Shown: positions 35,427 through 46,600 of the stretch, piece by piece | Position numbering within the stretch: position 1 is the first letter of the stretch | Layout of the letters: each line of letters opens with the position of its first letter | Source of the DNA: Argentina anserina | Taxonomy: Eukaryota; Streptophyta; Magnoliopsida; Rosales; Rosaceae | Length of the DNA: 64,000 nt | Reading direction: 5' to 3' | Assembly: GCF_933775445.1 (NCBI RefSeq) | Contig: NC_065872.1 | Location: 4,774,001-4,838,000 of the forward strand | Made by a program: the position numbers and the translations under genes | The notes under the pieces: model-generated | Database searches by the model: none | What the model was told of the DNA's origin: nothing | The model's input: only the letters and a program-made list of their open reading frames with translations

Positions 35427-37739
35427 TCATGACATGGATAAGTTCCCACGACATAAGTTCTCAAAGACGGAAAAGATACAGTCGTGAGCTTCACCCATAG
35501 AAGTCCGCAAAGAAGCAAAAGCTGGGAAAAACACGAACGCGGCCAAGGCAAAGAAGAAAAAGCAGCCAACGACCAAAGCCGCAATGGCAAGTCCGAATGA
35601 GGAATGACCGCCTAATACTGCGTATGTGCCGGTAAGGAACGCAACCACCATCGCAACCAAGGCGTACATAGTGAGAAATATAGCCGTCCCGAATGGTACG
35701 GTTCCAAAGGTAAATTCCCGCCTTTGTAACGGTATAAAAAAGCGTATCAGGACAGCACAGCTGGACATAGTCATGGCTAATGTATTTGTGATCACAAATG
35801 CCTGGAAAGCTGCATTTCGTGACAGAATTGCGAAACCTTGATCTGGGCCCTTTTCACTTTGGTAACCACCAGGCACTGTGAAACCTGCTGCGAAGGTTAC
35901 AGTTGCTATGAGTGTAGATACCACCAAATGAGATTCTTTGATTTCCTTGTAGTTTGACTCTCCACCACCGTTATCGAGGTTATTCACATATGCTTGCTTG
36001 ACGCCACCATCACCTTTATTCACATCTACGTTCTTGGCACCATTAGCTTTAGATAACACTCGTAGACTCACATTTGCACCATCAGTTATCAAAGCTTGTT
36101 GCAGATTTGTCTACAGCACACAAAAAAAAAAGTAATGTAATCCAGTAGTGAACCAGTGACATTGTGATACGTTCCAATAATCAAAACTTAGCAGCTATAA
36201 ATATATACCTTCCACTGAGAATTAGTCTTCCCTGCAATGATGCTTAGCGCGTTTTTATTGTTGTTGTTGAATGCCATCTTATCAACTCTATCATCACTGA
36301 TAAATCTCAAGCCATCATATTTTTCGGATATAGCAATTTGATGAAGAGGTGTGTTCCCTTCGAAATCTTTGCCGTTTAGAAGGATGCTGCTAAGCCATGG
36401 ATCTACTCGAACAAATTCTTCTACTTTACCCTTATTTGCCAAAATAGCATGATGAAGGGCATTGCGACCTTTAACGTCCGTCAATTCGAAACTGTCTGGA
36501 CAATACAAACGAAGTTGTCTCAGTACATCTACACGCCCATCTTTAGCTGCATGATGAACGGGTGTCATCTTGTCATTGTCGCCAATGTAAACAGTGGACT
36601 TATCACATTCGAGTATTTGTTTCACAATTGAAACGTGACCCCCGAATGCAGCCATATGAAGTGGAGTCCATCCGTATACGTCTTCTGCTACTGCTAGCGT
36701 CATTTCCTTCTCTAGTAGTCGTCTGGTTATTTCTTCAACATATATAAAGCAGAAGTAAGTCGAAGATTACTTGAGAAACGTAAAATCTAACATAAGAAGT
36801 TTGACTTTAATAGTTGATCGACTTCCGATATTTCAGAATTTGCTTAAGAAGCTGCGACATGCAAGAGCCCGTTAAGTTTTCCTTCCTTGCTTGAAGAAAT
36901 AAATAGGTTTTACAAAGTTTTTAAAATGCTTAATTACCTTCATCACCGTGGATAGCTGCCATGTGTAAAGCTGTCAAACCATTGGGTCCTTGATAGGATG
37001 GACTTGTGCAAGTGTTGAGGATGTCAAAAACCAGTTTCCGGTATCTTCTTTCGGCCGCCATGTATAGTGGAGTCTCGCCAGCATCATTAGCAGAGTAAAT
37101 AAACTCAGGGTCTTCCCGAGTCAATATCTTTACCACATCTTGATGATTAAACTGCACTGCCTCGTGCAAGGCTGTGTTTTTCTCCTCGTTAGTACTTCTT
37201 ATGAGACACTGGTGGCACAGTTCGTTTGATGAGATACCTTCCTCGAGGTCGCCACGCCAGTCTTTCGCAGCCTGAATCAGAACTCCAACAATGTCAGCAT
37301 GTCCGTATCTCGCTGCCAAGTGTAAGGCAGTATCACCGCTCTGGTTTGGCTGTAATAGCAGCGGCTGGCACATTTTAAGCATCTCCCTTACAACCTCGGC
37401 TGATTTCAGCAATTCCTCAGGCTTGGTCAACCTTTCACTGCCTACACATGCTATATGAACATGGAGGACTGTGTTCTTGGTTGGAGTCAACATTTGGTGA
37501 AGCTGACCACTATGTTCTCTCAGGGCATCAATATTGCACTCTTGTGCCGCGTTGAACACCGTAGTATCCATGCTGCTTATCCTTCTCGTCACTGGGCTTA
37601 TGCTGTTCGTGACTGGTTTAGATTTCTGCCGATTCCACTCAGAACAAAAAACCACATCGGTCTCCTCCAGTCTAGTGGCATGATAGCCCGATGTTGGATT
37701 ACTGATCTCCGTCATCTCAGATGTATCAGAGGGATTCAT
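35427..37739 (-). CDS. Ankyrin-repeat protein with C-terminal PGG membrane domain (ACD6/ITN1-like)
   Basis: Membrane protein of the plant ankyrin-TM family, whose known members act in defence and salt/ABA signalling; the role of this copy is not known. Exons in transcript order are 37739-36938, 36732-36209 and 36110-35427, giving 669 residues. The open frame extends further upstream but begins TTG. The first ATG is at 37739. Ankyrin repeats fill about 75-440 (GDTALHLAARYGHADIVG, NTALHEAVQFNHQDVV, GETPLYMAAERR, GLTALHMAAIHGD, GWTPLHMAAFGGH, GRNALHHAI, GNTPLHQIA). The PGG domain follows, with VPGG at about 521-524 and four hydrophobic segments. The gene sits between two direct copies of the GET1 tail, which suggests that the segment arose or was rearranged by duplication. 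Confidence 0.9.
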
Positions 37740-38351
37740 TATCTTTTTACTTGCTGGATAGAACAAAATATCCAAAGATTTTATCAATGAGCGAGAAGCT
37801 ATATTGGTCAGGGAGTGATAGACAGGAGATAACTGGGTGAAGAGTCGGGAAACAGAAGGGTTAATTATTTATTAGCCAGAGTCGTTCAGCAAGTCTTCGT
37901 AAGTTCGTATATGTAGTCAGCAAGTAAGATCAGTAATAAAGTCTTTGTTTTTAATTTCCTGGCTCCGATCCGCCGTGTCGGTGGATATTAATGCCCCTTA
38001 ATGACCCAGCAGATAATTAGGCCAGGGCACCCCCACAAATTAAGAAGCTACTTTCACCATTTCATCGAAGGTAATTCCTGGCAGATAAGTAGTGTCAAGC
38101 TCGCAATCTGAGAGTTCTGCGTAAAAGCTTGAAGAAATAAAAAGCTCTGGAATTCTATTACATGAAAATATCTGGAGATATTCATACAGGATAACAGGAA
38201 GGAACGGATAGACACCGTACCACGCGCGCGTCAATCCTAGCTAGCTAGACGCAGCCACCCCTAAGTAAATGATACAAAATCCTTTTATTAGCTGAAGCAA
38301 GTTTAACAGGACAATCTGATTACATTAACTGTTAACAGGTCAATTTCCTTG
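37740..38351. other. Ankyrin gene upstream region
   Basis: Presumed promoter of the minus-strand ankyrin gene. A 64-codon minus-strand frame at 38040-38234 has no recognised domain and is not called. Confidence 0.4.
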
Positions 38352-39110
38352 TTTCATTGCAGGTGGTTTGTTTGCCCACCCGGGTTTTATTCCCTGGGTG
38401 ACATTGTCCGTGTACCCACCCGGGTTAGCAGATTAATTTGTTTGCCGACACTTTAAGTACGTAGTAGAATTCTGTCGAGTTGTTTTTAACTGTGGTAACA
38501 TGATTTTGTTGTGTAAGAAATTCTTATATAGAAAAGAGTGCGCTCAGGATCGATTTACTACTGATCGATGAATTTATCAATACTACTTATCTGTGTAACT
38601 TCTGTAGGCCAATCTTAAGAAAAAAATGTTTACGTACTGATGGTGGTTTGTAGAAAATTCACCTTTTATGAAACGTATTCTTACTTTGTAGTTATTTCCC
38701 ATATGAAAATCCAGTAAACCTTTGTCATTTATTCAGTGGTTGGTATGCAACGACCTCCTGCATGTCCATTATGATGAGCTTTTTTTGGCAAGATCAAATG
38801 TATCGAAGTGTTTGCTGCTTGCCATTTTCTTTTAGCTTCATGAGACGTAAAATGTTTGCCTCTATAAGTCTATATATAGTCGACGAATCATGCTGAACAT
38901 TGTTGCTGTAAGTCATGCATTCGTGCATTCATCAGAACGTTCTACATCGATATCTATCTGTAGAATCACCAGTTGTTCGCAATACTATGAAGTATGAACA
39001 ATCGGACGCAAGCTCTTTGGTTACATCTGTGAGGCCCTTGTGGCCTGCAATTTGAAGAGTTGCCTTTTCCGGTAATTCTCCTTTTTTGTTGGTAGATTAG
39101 TCTGCTTAGT
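38352..39110 (+). pseudogene. Duplicated GET1 last exon and 3' flank (dead copy)
   Basis: After an acceptor-like 'cattgcag' (38355-38362) the sequence follows the last exon of GET1 (gtgg.., then a region matching 'attccttggttgatattgtc' and 'acccgggttagca'). It carries insertions and a changed frame, so it cannot encode the GET1 C-terminus. The 3' flank then follows copy 1 to 'gttggtagattagtctgc' near 39110. Divergence is clearly higher than in recent duplicates. Confidence 0.7.
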
Positions 39111-39325
39111 TCTGCTTAGTCTATGGAGGAAAAAAGTAAAAGAATAGCATAATGAAAAAATAGATCATAAGAGAGAAGGGTGCTTATTCTAAACTCATCA
39201 AATTCTTCACCCTTCGAGCTCAATCGGACAATTGGCGGGTGTTGATTCCCTAACCAATTTAAATTTATAAAAAGCTTTATTAAAAAAAATGTTGCTATCA
39301 ATGTGACAAACTGACAAGAACAAAC

Positions 39326-39407
39326 GGGCCCAAACAGGGGCAACTATTTTACTCGGCCCAATATTAGAATGGGCCGGTTCCGGGTTGACCGACTCAATTA
39401 TATATAG
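39326..39407 (+). promoter_or_regulatory. Promoter of the hnRNP-like gene: site II motifs and TATA box
   Basis: GGGCCC (39326-39331), GGCCCA (39355-39360) and TGGGCC (39370-39375) are site II-type elements. A TTATATATAG TATA box lies at 39398-39407. The start codon at 39511 is about 100 bases downstream. This pairing is typical of plant genes for ribosomal and RNA-processing proteins. Confidence 0.6.
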
Positions 39408-39510
39408 AACATAAAATCATTGAAATGTTCAGAAATCAAAAGGGCAATTCTTCGAACTGGTTTTGCTAGGGTTTGCTGAGATAGAATTCTCTCAATTTGA
39501 ATCAATCAAC

Positions 39511-40881
39511 ATGTACGGATCAAGAGGGTAAGCCTCGAAATTTCGATTCTTTTTGCTTCATAATTCCAATTCCAATTTAAAATTTCGTTTATTATGATCC
39601 AATCGTTGAATTATCTGTTAGAGTCACCAGTCTTGAATTTGTGGTTATGAATTGTGTAATCTGATTTGGGTCGTATTTGATTAAGAAAATTAAACCCGAT
39701 TAAGTTAAAAGATTGAATTTTGATGTGCTTTATTGTTTGGTTCTCGCCTGTTCTGTAAAATTGGGATTTTTTTTTCTGAATCAATCTGTTGTAGTTATAT
39801 GAATATGTGATAAGTTTTGTGTTCTATGAGCTGTGTTTACTTGTGTGATTATGATTTAGTTAATATATTGTTTTACGAAACTGTGTTCGTTTGCGATGCA
39901 TATCGAATTGTGTTATTGTGGTTTTGTTTGGTTGATTTGGGGATATGGTTGGACATGATGTTGAATTGTGATGAAATTTGATGCTTTAGGGTTGTAGACA
40001 TTAGGTGTCAGGGAAGTGTGGGTTGGGTTTGGTTTGGTTTTATTAACAGGTTGAGTTTGGGGGATTTTTTTCTCTTTTTTTTTTTTGGGTATTTAAGGGC
40101 AATGTTGGGAGGCGGGGGGTTATCGGACGTGTACGAGGTCGGCTCAAAGAGACCAAGAATGATGGAAACAAATCCCTACTTTGCAGTTGGCAGCAGTGCA
40201 AGGGGTTTTCAACCTTTTGGCGGGTATGGTGCTGGCTACCAGCTTCATGCTTTTCCGGTGGTAAAACTTAGGGGGCTTCCTTTCAACTGTGCGGACATTG
40301 ACATCTTTAAGTTCTTTGCTGGACTGGATATTGTGGATGTGTTGCTAGTCAACAAGGGAGGACGCTTCTCAGGGGAGGCCTTTGTTGTCTTTGCTGGACC
40401 CCTGCAGGTTGAGTTAGCACTTCAAAGAGACCGGCAGAACATGGGGCGTAGGTATGTTGAAGTTTTCACATGCAAGAGGCAGGATTACTACAATGCTGTT
40501 GCAGCAGAGGTCAGCTCTGAAGGGAATTATGACAATGAGTATCAAGGAAGTCCTCCTCCAACTAAATCAGTAAAGCGGTTCAGTGATAAGGAGAAAATGG
40601 ATTACACTGAGATATTGAAGTTGCGTGGTCTACCTTTTTCTGTGAAAAGATCTCAAATTATTGATTTTTTTGGAGGCTTCAAGGTCGTTGAAGATAGAGT
40701 ACATATCGCTTGCCGTCCAGATGGAAAAGCTACAGGAGAGGCATACGTGGAGTTCGTTTCTGCTGAAGAGGCTAAAAGGGCGATGTCCAAGGACAAGATG
40801 ATGATCGGGTCCAGGTATGTGGAGCTGTTTCCATCAACACCAGATGAAGCTAGGCGGGCAGAAAACAGATCAAGGCAGTGA
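39511..40881 (+). CDS. RNA-binding protein with two hnRNP F/H-type RRMs
   Basis: Nuclear RNA-binding protein of the hnRNP F/H-like family, expected to bind G-rich RNA and influence splicing. Exons are 39511-39527 (MYGSRG) and 40098-40881, giving 266 residues. The N-terminal 57 residues are Gly/Tyr-rich. RRM1 spans about 58-131 (VVKLRGLPFNC, then GEAFVVFAG, then NMGRRYVEVF) and RRM2 about 175-252 (LKLRGLPFSVKRSQI, then ATGEAYVEFVS, then IGSRYVELF). The R-G-L-P-F and G-x-R-Y-x-E-x-F motifs mark the quasi-RRM family. It most resembles Arabidopsis AT3G20890. The short first exon was chosen because it gives an N-terminus like that relative. An in-frame upstream extension of the second exon lies in the intron. 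Confidence 0.9.
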
Positions 40882-42546
40882 TAAGGAACTATGGCTATGG
40901 TTTCAAATGTTTTGATCTATTTGTGATATTTCTACTGTAGTGCTGGAACATCTCTCAATTTAGGTTGTATACAAACAATAATTTGTGTAATCTTTCAAAT
41001 GGTTGATCTGAAGTTTTCATTCTACTTCATTTGTGTAATCTCTCAATTTATGTTTAAAAAAATGTTAAAAGTTTGCGAGCCCAGATTGTATGGATATCTG
41101 TTCAAGTCAGCTTTTTATGTCTTTGAAAATGGGTATTTCTATCAATTCGTAACATAATGGTAGCTTTAACTCCTGCCGGCCAGTTATTTTTTCGGTGAAG
41201 TTGTCATTAGTTTGTCGAGGAAAACGTTAGTTACTCAGAGGATGTTGATGAAGACACACAATTCCGAGTTCCGACTCAGATATATGATCTAAACTTTGTC
41301 TTGAGATAATTGAATTAGGACACTCTTAATTCACATATCTTCATAATTTTTTGAATTATTGCTCAGCACGGATCCATCATATTTAAGCTTAGCTCTTGTG
41401 TCGTGTTTCTTCCATATCTTCAGTCATTCAATCTTTTCAATATACTAAGGCTAAGCACACGCTTAAATGGAGTCGGCCAGTCGGGGATGACAATCATGAC
41501 GTCTTAGATGGTCTAACAGACATTAAAGTCATGCAATCCAAGACCCAAGATAACTCTCCTCTAATCTCCCGCACTATACAGAGTTGGTATAATTGTCTGA
41601 CATTAATTTTGGACGTATGCAATCGTATTCGTGGCGTATTCGACAACTTCCGGTGCGTTTCCAGACGTTTCCTTGGGTGCAAATATATGACACGCTCAGA
41701 GACTTGTTAGATATGCCCCAGATGTGCCCGGATAAGCACCGGAGAAGCTCCCCTGCTGATAAGCAGTGAGACATGGAAGTGTTTGGTAAGCAGAACCCCA
41801 GCCTGCTTTTTGAAGAAGCGCCAGCTAGGGAGGTACCTCCTTTTAGAAGCAGGTAGCCGCTTTTCAACTGTAGATTAATGAAACTTTGAAAATACGAGCG
41901 GTTGCCCTCCTTTCCTTCGACAATTTACCCACGCAAGCTACTGAAGAAGAGAAACCGCTCTCTTCAGTCTTCAGGCACTACTTCTCTTCGTCCTCTAGCT
42001 TTTTCAGAGGTACCTTCTAGCTTTCAGAAGGTTTAAGGATTCGGCGACGTGGAAGAAGTTGAGGACGCCAGACGACCTCCGTGGCGAGGACCAAGACGCC
42101 GGAACAGGTAAAAACCCTTATGGGTTTCAGCCAAAACTAAGAACTGGGATAGAAGTTATAATTCTGTAACTAGTGCAAAAAAAAAAAAAAACTACCACAC
42201 TGAGAAACACTTCTTAGTCGGACTTCTTATAACATGTTCATGTTATATATGGATTGGAATCGTTTATAGGAGTATCTGTCAATATCTTTTGATCTGGTGA
42301 TGAGTGTAGTTTTATCCTCTCATATAATCAGCATGTAGGACCTCACAGTATGGTGGTGGAGCACTAGTTTGTGCCTCTGATCTTGATTCTGTTGTTATTT
42401 TCTTTTGCCATCAAATATGAGATTATTATTTTTCTTGTCATGGTTGTGTTCAATTGCTTTCTTGATTAGCTGCAAACTCTGCTATTTGAAACTAAGAGTT
42501 GTTAAATATATGACCTATTATGTAGTCTCTGAAACAGAGAGCATGT
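40882..42546. other. Intergenic DNA with an exon-like stretch, interrupted by the retrotransposon
   Basis: No coding gene is supported. About 41935-42110 has a composition and ending (ggaacag followed by gtaaaaacc) that resemble a 5' untranslated exon and a splice donor. No downstream exon can be joined before the retrotransposon at 42547. CATGT at 42542-42546 is the left target duplication. Confidence 0.4.
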
Positions 42547-43568
42547 TGTAGACACATGAAATTTAATGAAGTAAATTATCTTCGTTAAATAATTAAATCG
42601 ACCAAGAGCCCGACAAAATTGCACACGTGGCCAAAAGTCAACAAAGTTGGTGCGGATCCGAATAAAACTCGTGTCAGCACATAAACGGATGATCGTAATC
42701 GAAGCTACGTGATTCCGAATTGCATCAGAAAATTGAATGTCATTGACGATTCGAAATGGTAATCGGACATTTGATTAAATTAATAAATTTCTTAACAGTC
42801 ATAATTAAATCAATTATTTTCTGTTTAATTTAGTTATGAGAATAACTAATTTTTAAATTAATCAGAAAATACATATTGATTTAATTATACAATTAAAGAA
42901 TTTATTATTTTAATGTCATTAAAATATTCTACAAAATAGAAATTTTGACACTATAAATACACCCCTTCAACATGAAGAGGGGAGGATTTTTTTGAGACTT
43001 GGAGAAGAAGGAGAGAAATCACTCGAGCAAGAATCACTCTCGACAAATCCCGAAGTCTCTCAAGTCCACGAAGATCATCAAATCCACGAAGAATCATCAA
43101 GCGGCCAAATCGCTCGTTCTTCCTCAAATCCAAATCCAACCTCAAGTCCACGAAGAATCATCAAGCGGTCAAATCGCTCGTTCTTCCTCAAATCCAAATC
43201 CAACCTCAAGTCCACGAAGAATCATCAAGCGGCCAAATCGCTCGTTCTTCATCAAATCCAAATCCAACCTCAAGTCCACGAAGAATCATCAAGCGGCCAA
43301 ATCGCTCGTTCTTCATCCAAATCCAATCCAAACTCAAGTCCACGAAGAATCATCAAGCGGCCAAATCGCTCGTTCTTCGTCAAATCAAATCCAAATCAAA
43401 CTCAAATCCTCAAGATCAAGTGCATGTCACCCTTGAGCCAAATCACATACGGAGATAGAATCAGAGGAGTTCACCAAAGATTGTAACCCCGCGCTTGATA
43501 TTCATTAAATCACATTTTATTTGTACACGTGTCTGCATTCTTGTTGGTTTTCAGATCATCGTTCTACA
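42547..43568 (+). repeat. 5' LTR
   Basis: 1,022 bp, TG...CA ends. The TATA box (CTATAAATAC, 42951-42960) marks the likely start of transcription. A tandem array of five 64-base units lies in the R/U5 part, with unit starts at 43083, 43147, 43211, 43275 and 43339. Open frames across the array are chance products of the repeat. Confidence 0.95.
43083..43402 (+). repeat. Five-unit tandem array of 64 bases inside the LTR
   Basis: Each unit contains 'tccacgaagaatcatcaagc' and 'caaatcgctcgttctt'. The period is exactly 64 bases, so each unit shifts the reading frame by one, which explains the overlapping open frames rich in Ser, Arg and Lys. The same array is present in the 3' LTR at 54100-54419. 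Confidence 0.9.
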
Positions 43569-43637
43569 AATTGGCACGCCCAGTGGGACATTTTTGGCCT
43601 CTCATCTCATTCTCCGAAGAAATCCTTCATTTGTGCG

Positions 43638-46600
43638 ATGGCTTCCAAGAACAACCAAGCCGTTCCACCGAAGAAATCCAAGTCCACAACCGCGAGGTCA
43701 AACGGAGAGGCCGAACCGGTGAAGAAGTCCAAGCAAACATCCTCCAAATCAAAGAGTGAACCGATTGCCCTTGTCACCCGGAGCGTGGCTAAAGCTCAAC
43801 CCACGACGTTCATGGCACTTGCTAGTAAGCCTCGTCAACCAGTCATCACCTTGGAGAGCTTGGGAGCAATAGAGCATGCCTTTCAAAGCGGGAAGAAGCA
43901 AGTGTCAAAGGAGAAGGAGCCAAGTGAGCAATCTCTTCTACCCGTTCATGGTGATGGCCCTATCCTAGAAGACGTTTTCTCTGATGACGAATCAAGCACG
44001 GCATCATACCATGGAAGTCCCAAAGAAGATGGCGATAACTTCCGTTCTATGACACATGAATCCTCTTCTGACAATGCGCAGGTCTTGGTGACGGGGGCAT
44101 CCACAGTCGAGGAGCAACTCTCCAATCTGTTGGAGATGGTTGAAAATCTCACCCGAACGGTTGAAGAAAAGGATGTGCAAATCGCTGAGCTCTATAGCAA
44201 GTTGGAAGATCAAAATGATGAGAACTCCACCAAGGGGTCGCCTGGCAGGAGCAAAGTAAATGAAAAGGGAGAAACGTCCAAGAACGATGGCGACTCGCTT
44301 GGTTCCTTATCACTCCAGCAATTGCAAGACATCATCACCAACTCAATTCGGGCTCAATATGGAGGTCCTTCTCGTGACTCAATCACTTACTCCAAACCTT
44401 ACACGAAGAGGATCGACAACTTAAGGATGCCGCGGGGGTATCAGCCACCGAATTTCCAACAATTTGAAGGTAAAGGAAACCCAAAGCAACATGTTGCCCA
44501 CTTCGTGGAGACTTGCAGTAATGCCGGGACAGAAGGCGATCACCTTGTCAAGCAATTCGTTCGCTCGTTGAAGGGAAATGCCTTCGAGTGGTATACAGAC
44601 TTAGAGCCAGAGTATGTTGACAGTTGGGACCAAATGGAGCGCGAGTTCCTTAATCGATTCTATAGTACAAGACGAACGGTGAGCATGATGGAGCTAACTA
44701 ACACGAAGCAACGGAAGGATGAACCCGCGATCGGCTACATCAATAGATGGCGCTCACTTAGCCTTGATTGCAAGGATCGACTGTCAGAGGTGTCAGCCGT
44801 TGAAATGTGCATCCAAGGCATGCACTTTGATTTGTTATACATCTTGCAAGGAATCAAGCCTCGTTCTTTCGAAGAGTTGGCTACTCGAGCCCACGACATG
44901 GAGCTAAGCTTGGCAAGTCATAAGGGAAAGAATGAAACCCTGGTCGACCAACGAAAAGACAAAGCCTTCGGAAGCAGATTTGACAAGGTTGTGAAGAAGC
45001 CTTCCAAAGAATCAATGGTCATCAATACTGCACCGGTTAAGATCTCTACGCGGGATAAGAAAGAATTTAATAAGGTGGAACCTCCTCGAACCTACGATAG
45101 GAGTAAACGCACGTTAAAGGAGATGGAGCGAAAGACGTACCCGTTCCCAGACTCTGATGTGGCGGGCATGTTAGAGGATCTGCTCGAAAACAAGATAATA
45201 GAGCTTCCGGAGTGCAAACGTCCAGAAGAAATGCATCGAGTCAACGATCCGAAGTATTGCAAATATCATCGCCTCGTTAGTCACCCTATAGAGAAGTGCT
45301 TTGTTCTCAAGGATTTGATAATGAACCTCGCCAAGCAAGGGAAGATTGAGCTGGACGTTGACGACATTGCTGAAGTCAATTGCACTACCGTAACATTCGG
45401 GTCGTTCGAGCCAGTTCCACTCCCTTTTCACCCGATGAAAGCACCGTTCTGTTTCATAAAGGAGGCGCGCGAACATAAGAAGACCAAAGAAGTTAAAGAA
45501 TGTCCTGCTTCCACGCCTACCCTCCAAGTTGTCTCTAATGCCGATGATGAAGGATGGATATTGGTCACCCGAAGAAGAACTCGCAAAGGTATGATGCCAA
45601 ACTCACCGGTTGCCCGACCAAGTCATAAGAAATCACATCCCCGCATGAAGGATAATGGACGAGGACATTTTGAAACGAAAGTCGTTCCACATTTGCATAA
45701 ATATCTTCGCCGGAACTTGTCAAAAGAATACTTGCCGACAAAACAACCGAATGTCACTTCAATGGCCACAAGTTGTGAAGTTAGCTCCAAAGAAGACGAG
45801 AAACCTGAAGCAACAGAAACAGGTGCAAGTCAAGTGTTAAAGAAGAATGAGGTGTTGAAACAATTGGAGAGTCTACCTTCCCAACTTAGCCTCTCTGACT
45901 TGATGCAATTGCCAAAATCAACGAGATGCGCACTTGTGGAGTTGCTTATCGACGTAGGAAAACACTCCACAAGCATGAAAGAATGTGGCGTGTGTGATGC
46001 ATATTGTGATACCATTCACTTCACGGATGATGACCTCCAATTGGGCTCTAAGCCACATAATCGACCTCTTTTTGTGACAGGGTACATGCGAGAGCGGAAG
46101 TTGAATCGCATGCTCATAGACGGAGGGTCAGCAGTGAATATCATGCCCAAGTCAACCATGTCTCAACTCGGCGTCAACGTTGATGAGTTGTCAAGGAGTC
46201 GTCTCATGATCCAAGGTTTCAACCAAGGAGGACAAAGAGCGATAGGGATGATCAGACTAGACATGGACATTGGAGAGTTAAAATCAAACACTTTGTTCCA
46301 TGTCATCGATGCCAAGACCTCGTACAACTTGTTGCTGGGACGACCATGGGTACATGAAAATGGCATCGTGCCATCCACTTTGCACCAATGCTTCAAGTTC
46401 TATCGCGGAGGTGTGAAAACCGTGGTTGGAGATACCAAACCTTTCACAGAAGCCGAATCATACTTTGCGGATTCTAAATTCTACACAGATGAGGAGTCAA
46501 TGAAAGAAGTCATTCCGGTCGGAGTATCCTCCACGGGGAAAGCCGCTAAAGTTAGGGAGAATGATGCCAAATCAAAAGACATTGAGCTTTATGGTGAAGT

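Noticed and set aside
35427..35841. Plus-strand frame at 35626-35841 antisense to the PGG domain
   Set aside because: The minus strand encodes a clear four-segment PGG membrane domain; the opposite frame is its shadow.
38040..38234. 64-codon minus-strand frame upstream of the ankyrin gene
   Set aside because: No domain, no similar neighbour and no convincing splice sites; most likely a chance frame.
42992..43486. Long overlapping open frames (145-164 codons) in each LTR
   Set aside because: They are produced by a 64-base tandem repeat lying in the LTR, occur in both LTRs, and have no domain.
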